A DNA stretch of 64,000 bases from Lithodes maja (Eukaryota; Arthropoda; Malacostraca; Decapoda; Lithodidae). Positions 1 through 11,582 of the stretch are shown here, piece after piece (within the stretch, counting starts at the first letter, position 1; every line of letters starts with the position of its first letter). The translations under genes were made by a program, and so were the position numbers. The notes beneath the pieces are model-generated. The model was not told the DNA's origin, searched no databases, and saw only the letters and a program-made list of their open reading frames with translations. The stretch spans positions 143,840-207,839 of the forward strand of contig JBAKBP010001573.1 of NCBI GenBank assembly GCA_037953745.1, in the 5' to 3' direction.

Positions 1-433
1 TAAGGGAATCAACCACCATCTGGAACTGACCTGCCCTGTGTCCATCTTTGTAATAGAATCATCTTGAGTGGGATAAGTATAACCTAGTGTTCTTCTGTGT
101 TCAATTGATTGCTTTCACTTACTCTCTTGGATGGTAATTATGTATTTATTTTGGCTAAGAGTGTCTTTATTGTTTCACTTTAATGTTCTCACTTTGATAT
201 TTTCACTATAATTAACTTTTATGTATAATTAATCTCATGTAAATAAATTATAATTTTATTTTACATAATCTTTACATTTTACACCTTTATCTTTTTGCTA
301 GTATATTATTATTTTGATTATGTTGTGATAATCTAAGTCAAAGTCACTAAAGATAACTAATTATGAACGAGTGGTGAGAAAGGGATATCTTTGGGGTTTC
401 AGGCGAAAACAGCCATTTGATATCAACTGATAT
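1..433. repeat. Repeat A, left half (split by DIRS-1)
   Basis: AT-rich non-coding sequence. From about position 150 onward it matches 47748-48010 closely, and its continuation resumes at 10989 on the far side of DIRS-1. The 47748 copy is uninterrupted at that point, so it serves as the empty site. No coding capacity or RNA gene is visible in positions 1-150. Identity of the repeat is unknown. Confidence 0.6.
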
Positions 434-720
434 ATTTAGTAGTAGCCTCTACGTCTCCAACGTAGAGCTATATACCTATCGTATAATTCCGTTCCGCTCT
501 GGAGCGGACAATTATCGTAATCACTAGCGCGATTAAATCGATAACATCTAGAGTAGCACCTTACTCTCTCTACTAGGTACGTTGTACACACTCTTGAGGC
601 TACTATTTTAAAGGAAATGAAAATATTGATGAGAAAGAAAAGAGAAAATTGCAGAACATTGTCCATCCTATCTGGCTCCTTAAGCCGTTGTCACGGGTCC
701 AGCAAAACCCGACCGGGTTC
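434..720 (+). repeat. DIRS-1 left inverted terminal repeat
   Basis: Reverse-complement match to 10667-10920, including the block around 640-720 that ends in ACGGGTCCA. It contains two small hairpins: CTCTACGT/AACGTAGAG at 447-466 and CCGCTC/GAGCGG near 492-507. Both recur in the diverged copy at 15614-15690. ITRs of DIRS elements are not identical at their outer ends; the missing terminal information is stored in the internal complementary region. Confidence 0.85.
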
Positions 721-3700
721 ATTAGACATTCCTTTTCGCGCTACACTCTATGACGCACACACTTTTTCTGGTGCTCTGTTTTTGTGCCTACAACTCCTGT
801 CACCTCCCCTTTGGGGGTGTTGTGGGCCTTATTTAAGGTACCTGTGATTCTAGACAGATGATACGTGCTGTAGACACACTGAAAACTGGGCTCAGGTGTG
901 TTTTTCTTGGAGTGTAGCGTCGAAACTGGAGGTTACTTCATTTTTTGCCGAAACTGGAGGTTACTTAATTTTTTGCCATCTGCGCATGCGTCGCCGCTTG
1001 GGCGACCCTCGTTCATTTAGGCTTTGCCTTTTGTATTAATTTCACTTGCGGTGGCTTTAGTTTTGTCTTTAGTAAGCTTCTTGTCATTATAGTTTTTTGT
1101 CACCGCCTTTATTTTTGCTTTTCTTTTCGTGAAATTAGGCCTAGGCTTACTTGTGCCCTTCTAGTTGGTTGGAAGGGGGGCGCTGACCCTTGTAGGGCCG
1201 ATCCTTTTTGGTGGTCTTTTTACTTGTTGCTGCCTCTCTTCAAGAGTGCGGAAACTAGTGCGCCTGGTAATTTCATATATTACTGCCTCAAGTACCGAAT
1301 AGGCTACCTTCCGAGTTTTGGCCTAGCCTAGGGGGGGGGGGGCATTTGGTTTTCAACACTGTGGCAACCTCAATCTGGCATACAATGCTCACTTTTTGAT
1401 TGACGGACCCAGTGCTCTGTCTCCATGGATACAGTCCCACAAAACCGCGGATGTAGCCCGTTCTGATGAGTTTTTGTCTGACAGTTTTTGTTCTGTCTAC
1501 TGCCCCTCCTACGGTATTGATTATATCCCTCATCAAGGGTACAGTACCTGGTGGCGCCTTGTAATTTCATATATTACTGGCTCCAGAACCGATTAGGCTC
1601 ACTTCCGTTTTTACCCTAGCCTTGATGGGGGGCATTTTGGTTTAGACTGCGACTCTGCAGCCTCCTCAATCTGGTATACTCTGCCCCTGTATTGATATTA
1701 CGGCCCCAGTGCTCCGTGTTCCTGACGCTTCAGTCACTTGTTGCTTACCCTCCTCAAGGGTACAGTACCTGGTGACTCCCTGTAATTTCATATATTACTG
1801 GCTCTGGTACCAAATAGGCTAACTTCCGTTTTTTCGCCTAGCCTATTCCAATTCATTTTTAATCTGACTCAGGTACCGAATAGGCTAACTTTTTTAGCCT
1901 AGCCTAGAAGGGGGGCGTTTGGTGTACAACTCTGTTGCCTCCTCAATCTGGCATAAATGCCCCTGTATTGATCGGCGGCCCCAGTGCTCTGTATTCCTGT
2001 CGCTACGATCCCTTGTTGCTTACCCTCCTCAAGGGTACGGTACCTAGTGGCTCCCTGTAATTTCATATATTACTGACTCAAGTGCCGAATAGGCTAACTT
2101 CCGAGTTTTGGCCTAGCCTATGGGGGGGGGGGGGGGCATTTGGCTTTCAACACTGTGGCACCCTCAATCTTGCATTCAATGCTCACTTTTTAATTGACGG
2201 CTCCAGTGCTCTGTCTACCTGGCCTCTGTCCCACAAAACCGCGAACGTAGCCCGTTCTGCAGTGTTTTTATCTGACAAGTTTTTATTCTGTCTACTGCCC
2301 CCCACTACGGTCGTGCACTTGATTACCCACAGGCTCTCCCGCGCCTGATGTGACTTTAGGAGGGTTACCTTTGGGCCCCTCCGCTTTTGGACGGGACTTT
2401 TATTTTACTGGTCTTCCACCTTCCTGGGTGCCACAGTCCTCTCAGACGTACCGATGGGTTGCCGCCCTGGGTCGGGTACTCCCCGCTCTAGGTCGGGCCT
2501 TTCATTTACGGTCCCATGGTCTCACTGGGCCCCTCCGATCTAGAACGGGACTTTCCGTTCTATATCGGAGGTCTGTTGTCACACTGACTGATACCCACAG
2601 ACGCTCTAGAACGGGACTTTCCATTCTATGTCGGAGGTTTGTTTTCACGCTGTCTGTTACCCACAGACGCTCCCACGTCTGCTGTGACTTGCCAGGCTAC
2701 CTTTCCTGGGTCCTCGGCTTACGGCGGGGCCCATCTGGGCCTCTCCGCTCTCGGACGGGCCTTTTCCCTCACGCCCTACTGCCGTCTCATACCACTTCCC
2801 GCGCCTGAACGTCCGAGTCCGTATACGGACGATTCCGCCCGCCTTGGAACGCGGACGTTCCCGCTTGATGTCGGTACTTTTCCGCTCTCGAACGGACGTT
2901 TAGGCCTAGACTGGTCGTCCTGCACTTCCATTAAGACATATTTTAATGCTCCTTTTTACCAGGCTGTGCTTTCTGACCTACAGGACCTCTTCACTGATAC
3001 CGGCCTTAAGATATCGGTATCCATTATGTTTTGGGGTGGGGTTTCCTTCAGTTCTTCAGAGGGTTGAGCCTACCCCTTGGTTTTTTCTGACCTGGGGTTT
3101 GGGGCTCTTTGGCCTGTTGCTGGTTCCCCTATGGCCTTCCTGATCCTCCTTTTGGAGGGTTCTCTTCAGCTTTAACTTCCAGGGGGACATGGGGGGGGGG
3201 GGGGGAGCCACTCTCCTTCATTGGACGGGACTCCAGTCTCCAGGCCTAGTGAGAGCTTTTAGGCTACTCCCTGACCTGGTGCCTGTAGCCTATTCTGGGA
3301 TCTCTGATCTTTATTTTGTGCATGACCTCATGACTGATACTCCTGCCTGGCCTCCCATTTCGGGGGCCCTCTTTGGCCTTCTTCTTAAGGATTCATCGAC
3401 TTAAAGTGGTTTTTCGTGGTGCTTCCGACCAGGCTTTCGTCTTGTCTCTGCCAATGACATACATGCGTGCATTGCCATGGCCTTTATTTTCATGGAGCTT
3501 ACAAACAGGCTTTATTCTTGTTACTGTCGATGACATACATGCATGCCTTCCCATGGCCTACACGGGGTCTTCACAGGGGTGTTTTCTTCTGGTTCCAGTG
3601 TAGTATGTCTACTTCGCTCTGCTCTCGCCACGGGTTCCTCACCGGGTGATGAGTTCCACCCATACTACATTCGTCCTACATCCTACATTCTTCTCCAGAG

Positions 3701-4100
3701 CGGATTTCCGCCCCCGAGCGGAGCGGCCCGTTCTGGTCCACTCCTCTCTGGGTCGGTGCTAGGGTGCTTTGCTTTGCCTCTGTCTAGGGACTTGGTTGCA
3801 GTAGTTCACGGACTTCTCCTTTTCATCAGATTGTGCTCCCACTCTCCTCTGATGGTACCCTTGGGCGTCTTCTTCTCTTCAGTACTTTCAACCTTTGGGT
3901 ATTATTATTATCCTCTTCCTTTAGAAGGCTTTTCATGCCTTCCTTCTCGGGACTTGCACGGGGTTCTTTGCACTTGCTGGTTCGCCTGGTATCTCCCTGA
4001 CCCTCCGCATGGGGGTCCCTCTTCACCCCTCACCACGCACAAGGGGGGGGGGGGGGGATACTCACTTTCATGAAAGGTGCTCCATTTGCAGGGTGTAGTG
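720..4100 (+). repeat. DIRS-1 long leader with tandem repeats and poly-G tracts
   Basis: No coding domain is recognised here. A repeated unit that opens with ATTTCATATATTACTG occurs at about 1269, 1563, 1790 and 2060, giving an imperfect tandem array of roughly 230-290 bp units. Homopolymer G runs of 12-15 lie at 1331-1342, 2122-2136, 3191-3205 and 4043-4057. A 66-bp repeat with two perfect GGGACTTTCC decamers lies at 2547-2556 and 2613-2622. Open frames in this stretch appear to reflect low adenine rather than coding. Confidence 0.6.
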
Positions 4101-6200
4101 ACCACTTTTGTGCGATTTTCTGCCCACGTGCCTGTTTCGAAGGGCCCCCCTTTTTCGTCCTTCCCTGCCTCAACAGGGGAAGGGGGTACTCTCCTATCAA
4201 GGATTCAAGGGTTTTTTACCAATATGTGCTTGCACACATTTCCTGTGCTTCATACATGGGACATCAGTATCTTTTACTTTCCAATTGCGATGTGGATGTC
4301 ACTTCCTCTTTGCGCTCGCCATAGGCGTGCGCGTCCGAAGTCTTCAAGGCGCCAGATCGCCTTTCCTCCAAGTGCCTCGTTCGGGCGTCCCTGGCGGTTT
4401 CCGAGGGCTCCGCAACGAAGGTGGGTCGTCGCTCTCCTTCACCATCCCGCCGACGATCTCCGACTCCTCTGTCCGGTTCAGGCCATCCATATGGCTCCAC
4501 CCAAGGCTCAGGAGGCCGCTGCTGACCGGTTTTGCCTCCATCCGCCCCATGCTTATGTACATGGCGGTATTCTTGGGACGCTCTACTACCGTCCCTCCTA
4601 TTTACCTGTGGTAACTCTTTGTGGGCCGCCTGCTTTCTTCCCCTGCTCTGCCTGGGGCGCTTCATACGTGGGCCATCGGTATCTTTTTCCTTTCCGGTTG
4701 CAGTGAGGATGTCCTTTCCTCCCTGCGCACTCCGTGGGGGTTCCCGTCCTGCCATGCCCGTTGGGACATGGAGAGTCCTACCCATGTCTCGTGCTCCCAC
4801 CGCGATGGGTTAAACCCTCGGAGGTGTAGACCGTGTCTTGTCGATCTTGACCTTTGGGTCTCATCCTACGTTCCCGGACGCTGTAGAGGCAAGGTCTCTC
4901 CTCTGCGCTCCATGATCGGGTTTTCGCTCTCTCTGTCAAGGACCACCTCCGACGGTTTCCGCGCTTCCTAGACGAAGGGGTGCGTGCCATGCTTCCCCCT
5001 TTCCTCGGCTGTCTCCCTGGTGCCTGAACGCTTTTCCCCCGGTGCCTCGTTCGGACGTCCTTACTGTTTCCGAGGACGCCGGGTCGTAGGGGAAACGCCG
5101 CTCTACTTCACCACGTCGCCGACGGTCTACGGCTCCACTCCGCCCTGTCTCTTCCCCTGTACGATCTTCGGGCGTGCTTCCATACTGGGCGGTATTCTTG
5201 TCTACGTAACCTGCTCTACCTGTGGTTGCTGCTCCAGTTGTCCATCCTCCCACTCGCTCCCAGGCGGCATCGACTTCTTTAGTCATGCTCTCTGCGTGTA
5301 GCCTGGGGCTGGTTGGTCGGTCTGTTCACGTTCCGTGCCTCGGGACGTTTCAGGTCCCTAACGGACGTCGCTTCCCTTCCCTTTACGGGAAGCCGTCATC
5401 GTGGGGGAACGTGGCGGCGTCCCTCCCGGAACAAGCTCTTACACATGCACAAGGGGTGCGCCCGGTGCCTGCGAGTTGGCAGGTACAGCTCGAAGCCTTT
5501 GCTCGACACGACGTACATGTCGACGCGCCCACTCTGTCGGCCTCGTATGAGTTTCAGTAGTGTCATTCCATAGTTTATCTTTTACTGTTCCTTGTGGCTG
5601 ACGGAGGGCGTCGACTTCACCTCCATTTTGGGCCTGGTTCTTTGCCCCTAGGTTATCTTTCTGAACGTATGCCACGTTCCTTCACGCCACCAGAGAAGGG
5701 TGCCCTGGGACGTGTTCACAAGCCCTGGCGGCGCACTGCTCGCATGCTCTCCACCCTCTTCGAGCGACTGCACCTAGCTCGGCTTCCTCTCAGGCTTATT
5801 GTAGCCCCACCGACTGTGCTCGGCAAGGGTGGGGCCCAATTCGGGCGTGTGCGACTGCAGCTCGCCTTCGCCTCCGTGGGCTTCATTCAGTGTCCCTTCC
5901 ATGAGGCTGCGCATTGTCGCCAGTCTCTGTGGTTTTCCTCTGTACACTGGCACCGGCTGAGGTCCGCACGTCGCTGTTGCTTTCTGTGCTCCCTCCGGAG
6001 GGGCTCTTCTCTGCACCTGCATGGCAGGGGTATTCCCTCTTTGCTGCTGCGGGGCTCTTCGCTCCCCGTCTGCCTGGGATGTCCCGACCCTCCTCAACCG
6101 CTTCCTCTTCGTTGAGGTCGGCTGACCGGCTCGTAACGAGGCCGCCAGACTCGGGGCCCCTACCGGCTCTTGCGTCCCAACTCTCGGATTAGCTTCGCCG
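4100..6200 (+). pseudogene. DIRS-1 gag-like region (degenerate)
   Basis: It occupies the position of ORF1 upstream of the RT remnant and is proline/serine/arginine-rich in several short frames, like the better preserved gag-like frames of DIRS-2. No zinc knuckle and no continuous reading frame are visible. Assignment rests mainly on position and composition, so it is tentative. Confidence 0.35.
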
Positions 6201-6203
6201 TTC

Positions 6204-6960
6204 GTGGGCACGCCGGGTAATACGGCGGGGTCTGTCCTCGAGGTGCCAGTCCACGTTTCCACTCCGGCGACTTGCGTGACATTGGCCTGTCTCCCCAGAC
6301 ATCGCCTCTGTTATTCTGTCCATGCACGTGGATGGGATTATTCGGGAAGTCTCGCCTCACCAGCGGGGCTTCCTGTCGCATGTCTTTCTAGTCTCCGTGA
6401 CGGACAGCGAGGTGTGACCGGTGGTCGACCTGTCGTGCCTCGTATTGATGACTCTCATTATGTCACGTTCGGTGGTTTACCCTTCGGTCTCCATGTCGCC
6501 CATCGTGTTTTTACGACACTCGTCAGACTGGCCTTGCCTCCTCTGTTCACTTTGGGTCTTCCGCTCCTCTTTTCCTTGGTGGGTGGGATCTTCTCCGCGA
6601 ACTCTCCTGCACACTGTGTACACGCCGCTCTCCTTGTTCCTCCTCGTTCCTCGGTTCGGTTTCCTAGTCGCCGTTCCCGAGTCCTGCCTTCCACCGTCGC
6701 ACGAGGTGCCGTGGACGGGCCTCGACTAGGACAGGTCGAGCACGCCTGTCACCCTGAGTCAGGTGACTGCGTAGTCTTTTCGTTCTTCAGGACCTGGCGG
6801 GGTACCTGTTTTGCCACGCACTCCTTTCCACCGTCGCACTGCGTGTCAACTGCCGACCTCTGGGCGGTTGCTCTGTCGATGGAACAGAGCACCTGGGTAG
6901 TTTGGTCTTTCCAACACACCGTATTCGATGTGTTTCCGCCACCCGACGCCCTTTTTGGTG
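6204..6960 (+). pseudogene. DIRS-1 reverse transcriptase/RNase H remnant
   Basis: The translation at about 6470-6600 contains GGLPFGLHVAHRVFTTLV, the conserved LPFG motif region of DIRS reverse transcriptases, preceded by a short PVV-type motif. The metal-binding segment that should read YLDDW is replaced by SLVGG. The segment that should hold the first catalytic aspartate is deleted relative to DIRS-2/3, by roughly 150 bp. The RNase H end motif (normally ADALSR) reads AVALSM near 6870. The element is therefore inactive as an enzyme, but it is clearly homologous to DIRS-2. Confidence 0.7.
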
Positions 6961-7189
6961 TGCAAAGTCCTCCGCAGGCTGAGTGGGTACATGGACTTTG
7001 TTTGGTTGTTCACTTCCATCTGGCCGGCACACGCCTGGTCCGCTCAGCTGTGGCGGTGGCGCCCGAGTCCTGTTCCCCTATCGTTCCCCGATTTCCACTT
7101 GGGATTGGTGGCCTCGGGACCTCGTTGGCCTTCACATCGTGGATGTTTGTGAGGCAGGGTGGCTGCCGACGTATAGTCGATCTTTGACT

Positions 7190-8231
7190 GTCAAATCCTC
7201 TCCACTGGACACATTCTCAGTGGCAGACTTCCGTCTCTCACTGGCACGGTTTTCCTTCTGGGATGATCACACGCCAGCCTGTCGGTGGCGTTCGTGTTTC
7301 CCTACCTCATCTGGTTATTCTTGAGATGCATCCCAACATATGCACCACGCTTAGGACCCGCCTGTTGGCCATTTGGGTACCGTTTGAGTCATTCACGGGG
7401 TTAGTCGTTCCTCACAGGGCATTGGATTTCCTCATGCGGGCCTGCTTTAGACTTAGGCCTACCTCGCGTCAGATTCCTCTTCAGTGGTCTCTGGCGGAGG
7501 CTCTCCCACTGCTCTCGTCTGCCTCTTACACTATTTACCCCGCGCCTGAACACTTCCATGCCATGACACTGTTCCTTCTGGCTTTGGCGGCGGGTGACGG
7601 CGTCTCGGAGATGGCTGCCATGTCTAGGACCCGGCATTGCTTCCGTTTTCTCCCGTCCTTGGGTCAGTTACTTTGGCTCCGTCTGTTCGTTTTGTAGCTA
7701 CAATCGTACGCGACACTCCCGTTTTTAAGCCTTTCCTGTACCGGCTTCCCCACATGGTAGGGTTCATCGTCCGTTATGCCCAGTTCAAACCCTGCATACG
7801 TATGTGTACTCGGCCTGGCCAGTGTCGGGGTTGACATTACGGGTGGCGCCTACGTCCGATAGGAGGCTTGATCACCGTGCTGTGGGACTTCACCTGTGTC
7901 GGGTTCTTCGGGCCGGTACCCCGTATGTTCAGGGCACAGCTCATGCCGTCCGTTCGTACGCTGCTCCATTCAGGTTTTACTTGCTTTTTCTTGCCCGGCC
8001 TTTGCCGACACAGGGCTTTGGTCTTCCCCCACCACGTTTGTCTCCTCCTCTCTGTCGTTGTCCACCGACAGACCGGGGCATCCTTGTAGTGCGTTGGGCC
8101 TGCAGGTTCCCTCAGGGTCTCCCTGCGGGGTTCCTTCTGTCTCTTGTCCTTCTCCTGTCCTGTCCTTCCTTATTGGGGGGAGGGAAGGATATTGCACTAT
8201 ACCCATACTTTCTTACAGTTTCTTACAGTAG
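7190..8231 (+). pseudogene. DIRS-1 tyrosine recombinase remnant
   Basis: Translation around 7560-7640 matches the ATGxRVSxL region of DIRS recombinases but reads AAGDGVSEM, so the first catalytic arginine is glycine. The HxxR motif is retained as HAVRS at about 7940. The final segment that should carry the nucleophilic tyrosine reads FVSSSL in a shifted frame, so the tyrosine is serine. Several frameshifts separate these parts. In the family this enzyme integrates the circular DNA intermediate. Confidence 0.7.
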
Positions 8232-8251
8232 ATCCTCTGGAAAAAGGCAAA

Positions 8252-10012
8252 CTATGCCTGTGTATCCAGCTCAGTACCAGTACTTGCACTGCTGCGGTCG
8301 TTCACAGTGTTGGCGGCGGCGGTAGCAGACGCAACATTTTTACTATTCTGTATTTTTGTTTTATAATCAAACTTCAAATCTTGTCTTCCCCATGCTTTAT
8401 CAAGATTACTTTCAAACTCCCTTATTGATTCGGAATCGACTACATACTGGGGCAGTGCGTTCCACTCATTTACCACTCTATCACAAAATGTGTTCTTTGC
8501 CTTCTCAAGCCTATTTCTTTCTTTGTAAATTTTCTTAGTGTCCTCTCGTTCTTGTTCCCTCCCGCATCAAGAAGATACCTTCACACACATCCTCATCGTA
8601 CTTTCCTGACACTATCTTAAAAGTCTCTATCATATCCCCTCTCTTTCTCCTATATGCCAGTGTCGGAAGCCCCAGTGTCCTCAACCTCTTCTCATAGCCC
8701 GCGTTCTTCAACGTTGGTACCAGCTTGCTAGCTCTCCTCTGCACTTTCTCCACTGCTTCTATATCCTTTACCATATATGGAGCCCACACCTGGTTCGCAT
8801 ATTCCAGGTGCGGCCTAACCAGCGCTGTATAGAGATTCCTGAAGATTTCTTCATCAAGTGACACAAATGTCCTCCTTATCAGCCCTACAATTCTATTGGC
8901 TTTGTTTATCTTTTCCGCTAAATGTTCTGAGAAATTTAACTTATTGTCTATATCCTTTTCTGCATTCACTTCCTCCATCGCTTCATACATACTGTATCCT
9001 ACCTTGTCTATCTTGCTGGTCCCAATCCGCATGTACTTGCATTTTTTTGGATGAAATTAACCAATGCTCAGACCATCCCTTCATGCCCTCCACATCTCCT
9101 TGAAGCAAACTCATATCTTCCTTACTCCTCACTCTTCTATACAGCTTAGTGTCATCCGCATACAGGTATACCTCACTTCCATTAGTTATAACTTCAGGTA
9201 AGTCGTTGATAAATATAACGAACAGCAGTGGTCCCAACACAGATCCCTGAGGTACCCCACTTGTAATTTCCCTCCACCTCGAGCCTATTCCATTCACCAG
9301 TACCCTCTGTCTCCGATCTTTCAGGAAGGTTTCTATCCATTTCACACATTTCTCCCCTATATTATAGCTTCTAACTTTCTCTATTAACCTTTTATGTGGG
9401 ACCTTATCGAAGGCCTTCATAAAATCGCTATATACCACGTCTATTACACCACCATCTTCTAGAATTTGCATCCAATCATCTACCACCTTAATTAGCTGTA
9501 GTACCGTCGACCTCCCCGGCAAGAATCCGAACTGTCTCCCACTGAAAAGTTGGTTTGACTTCATAATAATTTATGATCCATTATTCCTTCTCTAATTACC
9601 GTTTCCATTAGTTTACACACAACACTTGTCAAACTGACTGGTCTATAATTCCCTGGGTCATTTCTCTTTCCCTTCTTAAATATAGCTGTTATGTTCGCCT
9701 CTCTCCAGTCCATCGGGATTTGTCCTGTATTAAACGATACCTCAAATAACATTTTCAATGGCTCTACTAACATCTCCCCTCCTTCCTTTATGCTTCTTGG
9801 GTGTATCCCATCCGGTCCCGGTGACTTACTTCTGTTCATTTTTTCTATAGCCCTTCTTATTCTAGCATGGGAAAACTCTATTAGTTCTAGTGCCGGTGCC
9901 TGTTTGATGGGAATAGTAGGCACTGCATCATCCGACTCCACTGTTAGTACCCCCCCGAAGTATTTCCCCAGCACCTCTGCTTTCTCATACTTGCACCTAT
10001 GTTAAAGATTAA
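8252..10012 (-). mobile_element. CR1-like LINE fragment inside DIRS-1
   Basis: Minus-strand translations give a CR1-type reverse transcriptase in four overlapping pieces. 9561-9974 holds the N-terminal part with SPGPDGIHP and NYRPVSLTS. 8983-9564 holds the palm with DFMKAFDKVPH, TSGVPQGSVLGPLLF and LYADDTKLY. 8535-9032 and 8252-8476 hold the C-terminal region ending in EWNALPQ. The frame changes between pieces, so it is inactive, although the YADD catalytic motif is intact. The endonuclease half is missing, consistent with 5' truncation. The 3' end lies near 8232 and has a short TGTAAGAAA-type duplication rather than poly(A), as in CR1/L2 elements. Confidence 0.8.
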
Positions 10013-10477
10013 TAACTGGGCTAAGCTTTTGTGATACTTTCTAGTCTTAAGTATACTACATTCTTTCGGTATGTCTTGTCCTCATACCACTGAACTTTTC
10101 TCATATGGCTTTTAGTGCTCGTCACTGACACTGCTCATGTAGTTTCTCGTCACATCCTGTACGGTACTCATATTCGGCGTATGCCGGTATTTACTCGTTC
10201 CAGTATGGGTCGTCCTGCTTTCTTCCGGAAGGAGGTGGGGGGCATCCTGGACTTTATATTCATCATTATGAAATGCATCATTCTTTGTCTTAGGCTAAGT
10301 TATCTCATGGAATAAGACTGGACTGTACTTGACCTCTCTTGATATGCACCTGTCTGTACACTCTTTATATAAAAACTCTCTTGTTTAAGTCAGTCTTTCC
10401 ATGGTCCTGATATTTCCTAAGGGCTAAGTTGTGTTTTTTCGCTTGGATGTCCGCCTCCGATTTGTTACTCTAGCTCT

Positions 10478-10590
10478 ACGTTGGAAACGTAGAGGTTACT
10501 ACTAAATTGGTTTGACACTCTCCCAATACCAAAGAAGGAAAACCTTCTGTTTGGTAGGTAGCCTCGGAGTATCCAACGTCATAGTATCCC
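10478..10590 (+). repeat. DIRS-1 internal complementary region
   Basis: This segment is the reverse complement of the outer left end (434-470) joined directly to the reverse complement of the outer right end (10915-10988). In DIRS elements such a region reproduces the junction of the two termini and templates completion of the circular intermediate. It carries the CTCTACGTT/AACGTAGAG hairpin. Confidence 0.8.
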
Positions 10591-10666
10591 GCCCTCACGC
10601 CGTACCCCTGCCCATCCAATCTTGTCTAATTAACTTGATACCTGGATGTCTAATGAACCCGGTCGG

Positions 10667-10988
10667 GTTGTGCGGTGGACCCGTGACAACGGCTTAAGGA
10701 GCCAGATAGGATGGACAATGCTCTGCAGTTTTCTCTTTTCTTTCTCATCAATATTTTCATTTCCTTTAAAATAGTAGCCTCAAGAGTGTGTACAACGTAC
10801 CTAGTAGAGAGAGTAAGGTGCTACTCTAGATGTTATCGATTTAATCGCGCTAGCGATTTCGATAATTGTCCGCTCCAGAGCGGAACGGAATTATACGATA
10901 GGTATATAGCTCTACGTTGGATACTCCGAGGCTACCTACCAAATAGAAGGTTTTCTTCTTTGGTATTGGGAGAGTGTCAAACCTCCCA
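10667..10988 (+). repeat. DIRS-1 right inverted terminal repeat
   Basis: Inverted match to 434-720 up to about 10920, followed by an outer extension to about 10988 that is found elsewhere only in complementary form at 10478-10590. The right flank TTATGAACTTGCC resumes Repeat A. Confidence 0.85.
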
Positions 10989-11190
10989 TTTATGAACTTG
11001 CCACATTTTTTCACCAATCAAGGTTTTAGTGACTAAGAAGAGAGTCGCTAGTTTTGTGGAAGTTTAACCTGCCACTTTATCTTGACTAAAAATGATAAGT
11101 CATAGTTACCACATTTTGTGAGGCTAAGTAATAAGTCCATGTTTTGTGGTTTTAGTGGAATGTTTGTTTATGATATGGGTTCTGAACCCC
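10989..11190. repeat. Repeat A, right half
   Basis: Matches 48010-48232. It ends with a T-arm-like block (GGGTTC..AACCCC followed by GCTC..TAACG), which in the second copy is a perfect GGGTTCGAACCC. Both copies then abut minus-strand RTE LINE sequence, at different points of the LINE. Confidence 0.55.
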
Positions 11191-11340
11191 GCTCGTAACG
11201 TAACAATGTCTACAGCTTCTTCTCCACCATATCTCGGCATTTCACCTGCGATGTTATCTACTCCAGCAGCTTTTCCCATTTTAATTCTACTGATTGCTTC
11301 TTTTACTGAGTCTCTGTTTATTTTTTTATTTTTTTTTTAT
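11190..11340 (-). mobile_element. RTE-type LINE fragment (N-terminal RT)
   Basis: Minus-strand translation resembles IKMGKAAGVDNIAGEMPRYG, the start of the RTE reverse transcriptase domain; a related piece is at 49384-49647. Only about 50 codons remain. The stretch 11340-11580 that follows holds a T-rich tract and no recognisable feature. Confidence 0.55.
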
Positions 11341-11582
11341 AGACCTCCGTCTACGTATTGTGAAAAACCTGTTATCCTCCGGCAAATTGTGGGGTTGAGT
11401 GAGTGAAGGGGGGGGACAGTGAATGAAGGAGGATGCATGTTTTTCATAATACGTGTTGCTAGCCCCAAACGCGCGAGCAACTGTGGCTTTCAACCATCCG
11501 ACACATCCCCTTTTATTTATGTGCATCACACATGTTACATACAAATACAGTTTATGTTTTGTTTTACCCTACTGTGGAAAGA

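Larger units (their letters stand above)
434..10988 (+). mobile_element. DIRS-1: DIRS-type tyrosine-recombinase retrotransposon, degenerate
   Basis: A 10.5-kb element bounded by inverted terminal repeats of roughly 285 bp (434-720 and about 10667-10988) with an internal complementary region at 10478-10590. This is the classical DIRS architecture, in which a circular intermediate is integrated by a tyrosine recombinase without target-site duplication. The order inside is a long leader (720-4100), a gag-like region, an RT/RNase H remnant around 6200-6930 and a tyrosine recombinase remnant around 7190-8230. All frames are broken, and a CR1-like LINE is inserted at 8252-10012. Repeat A flanks both sides, and the uninterrupted copy near 48005 marks the target. 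Confidence 0.85.

Noticed and set aside
4264..4800. Long minus-strand open frames opposite the DIRS-1 body
   Set aside because: The coding strand is C/T-rich and adenine-poor, so many frames lack stops. The proteins show no family motif and mirror the plus-strand element.
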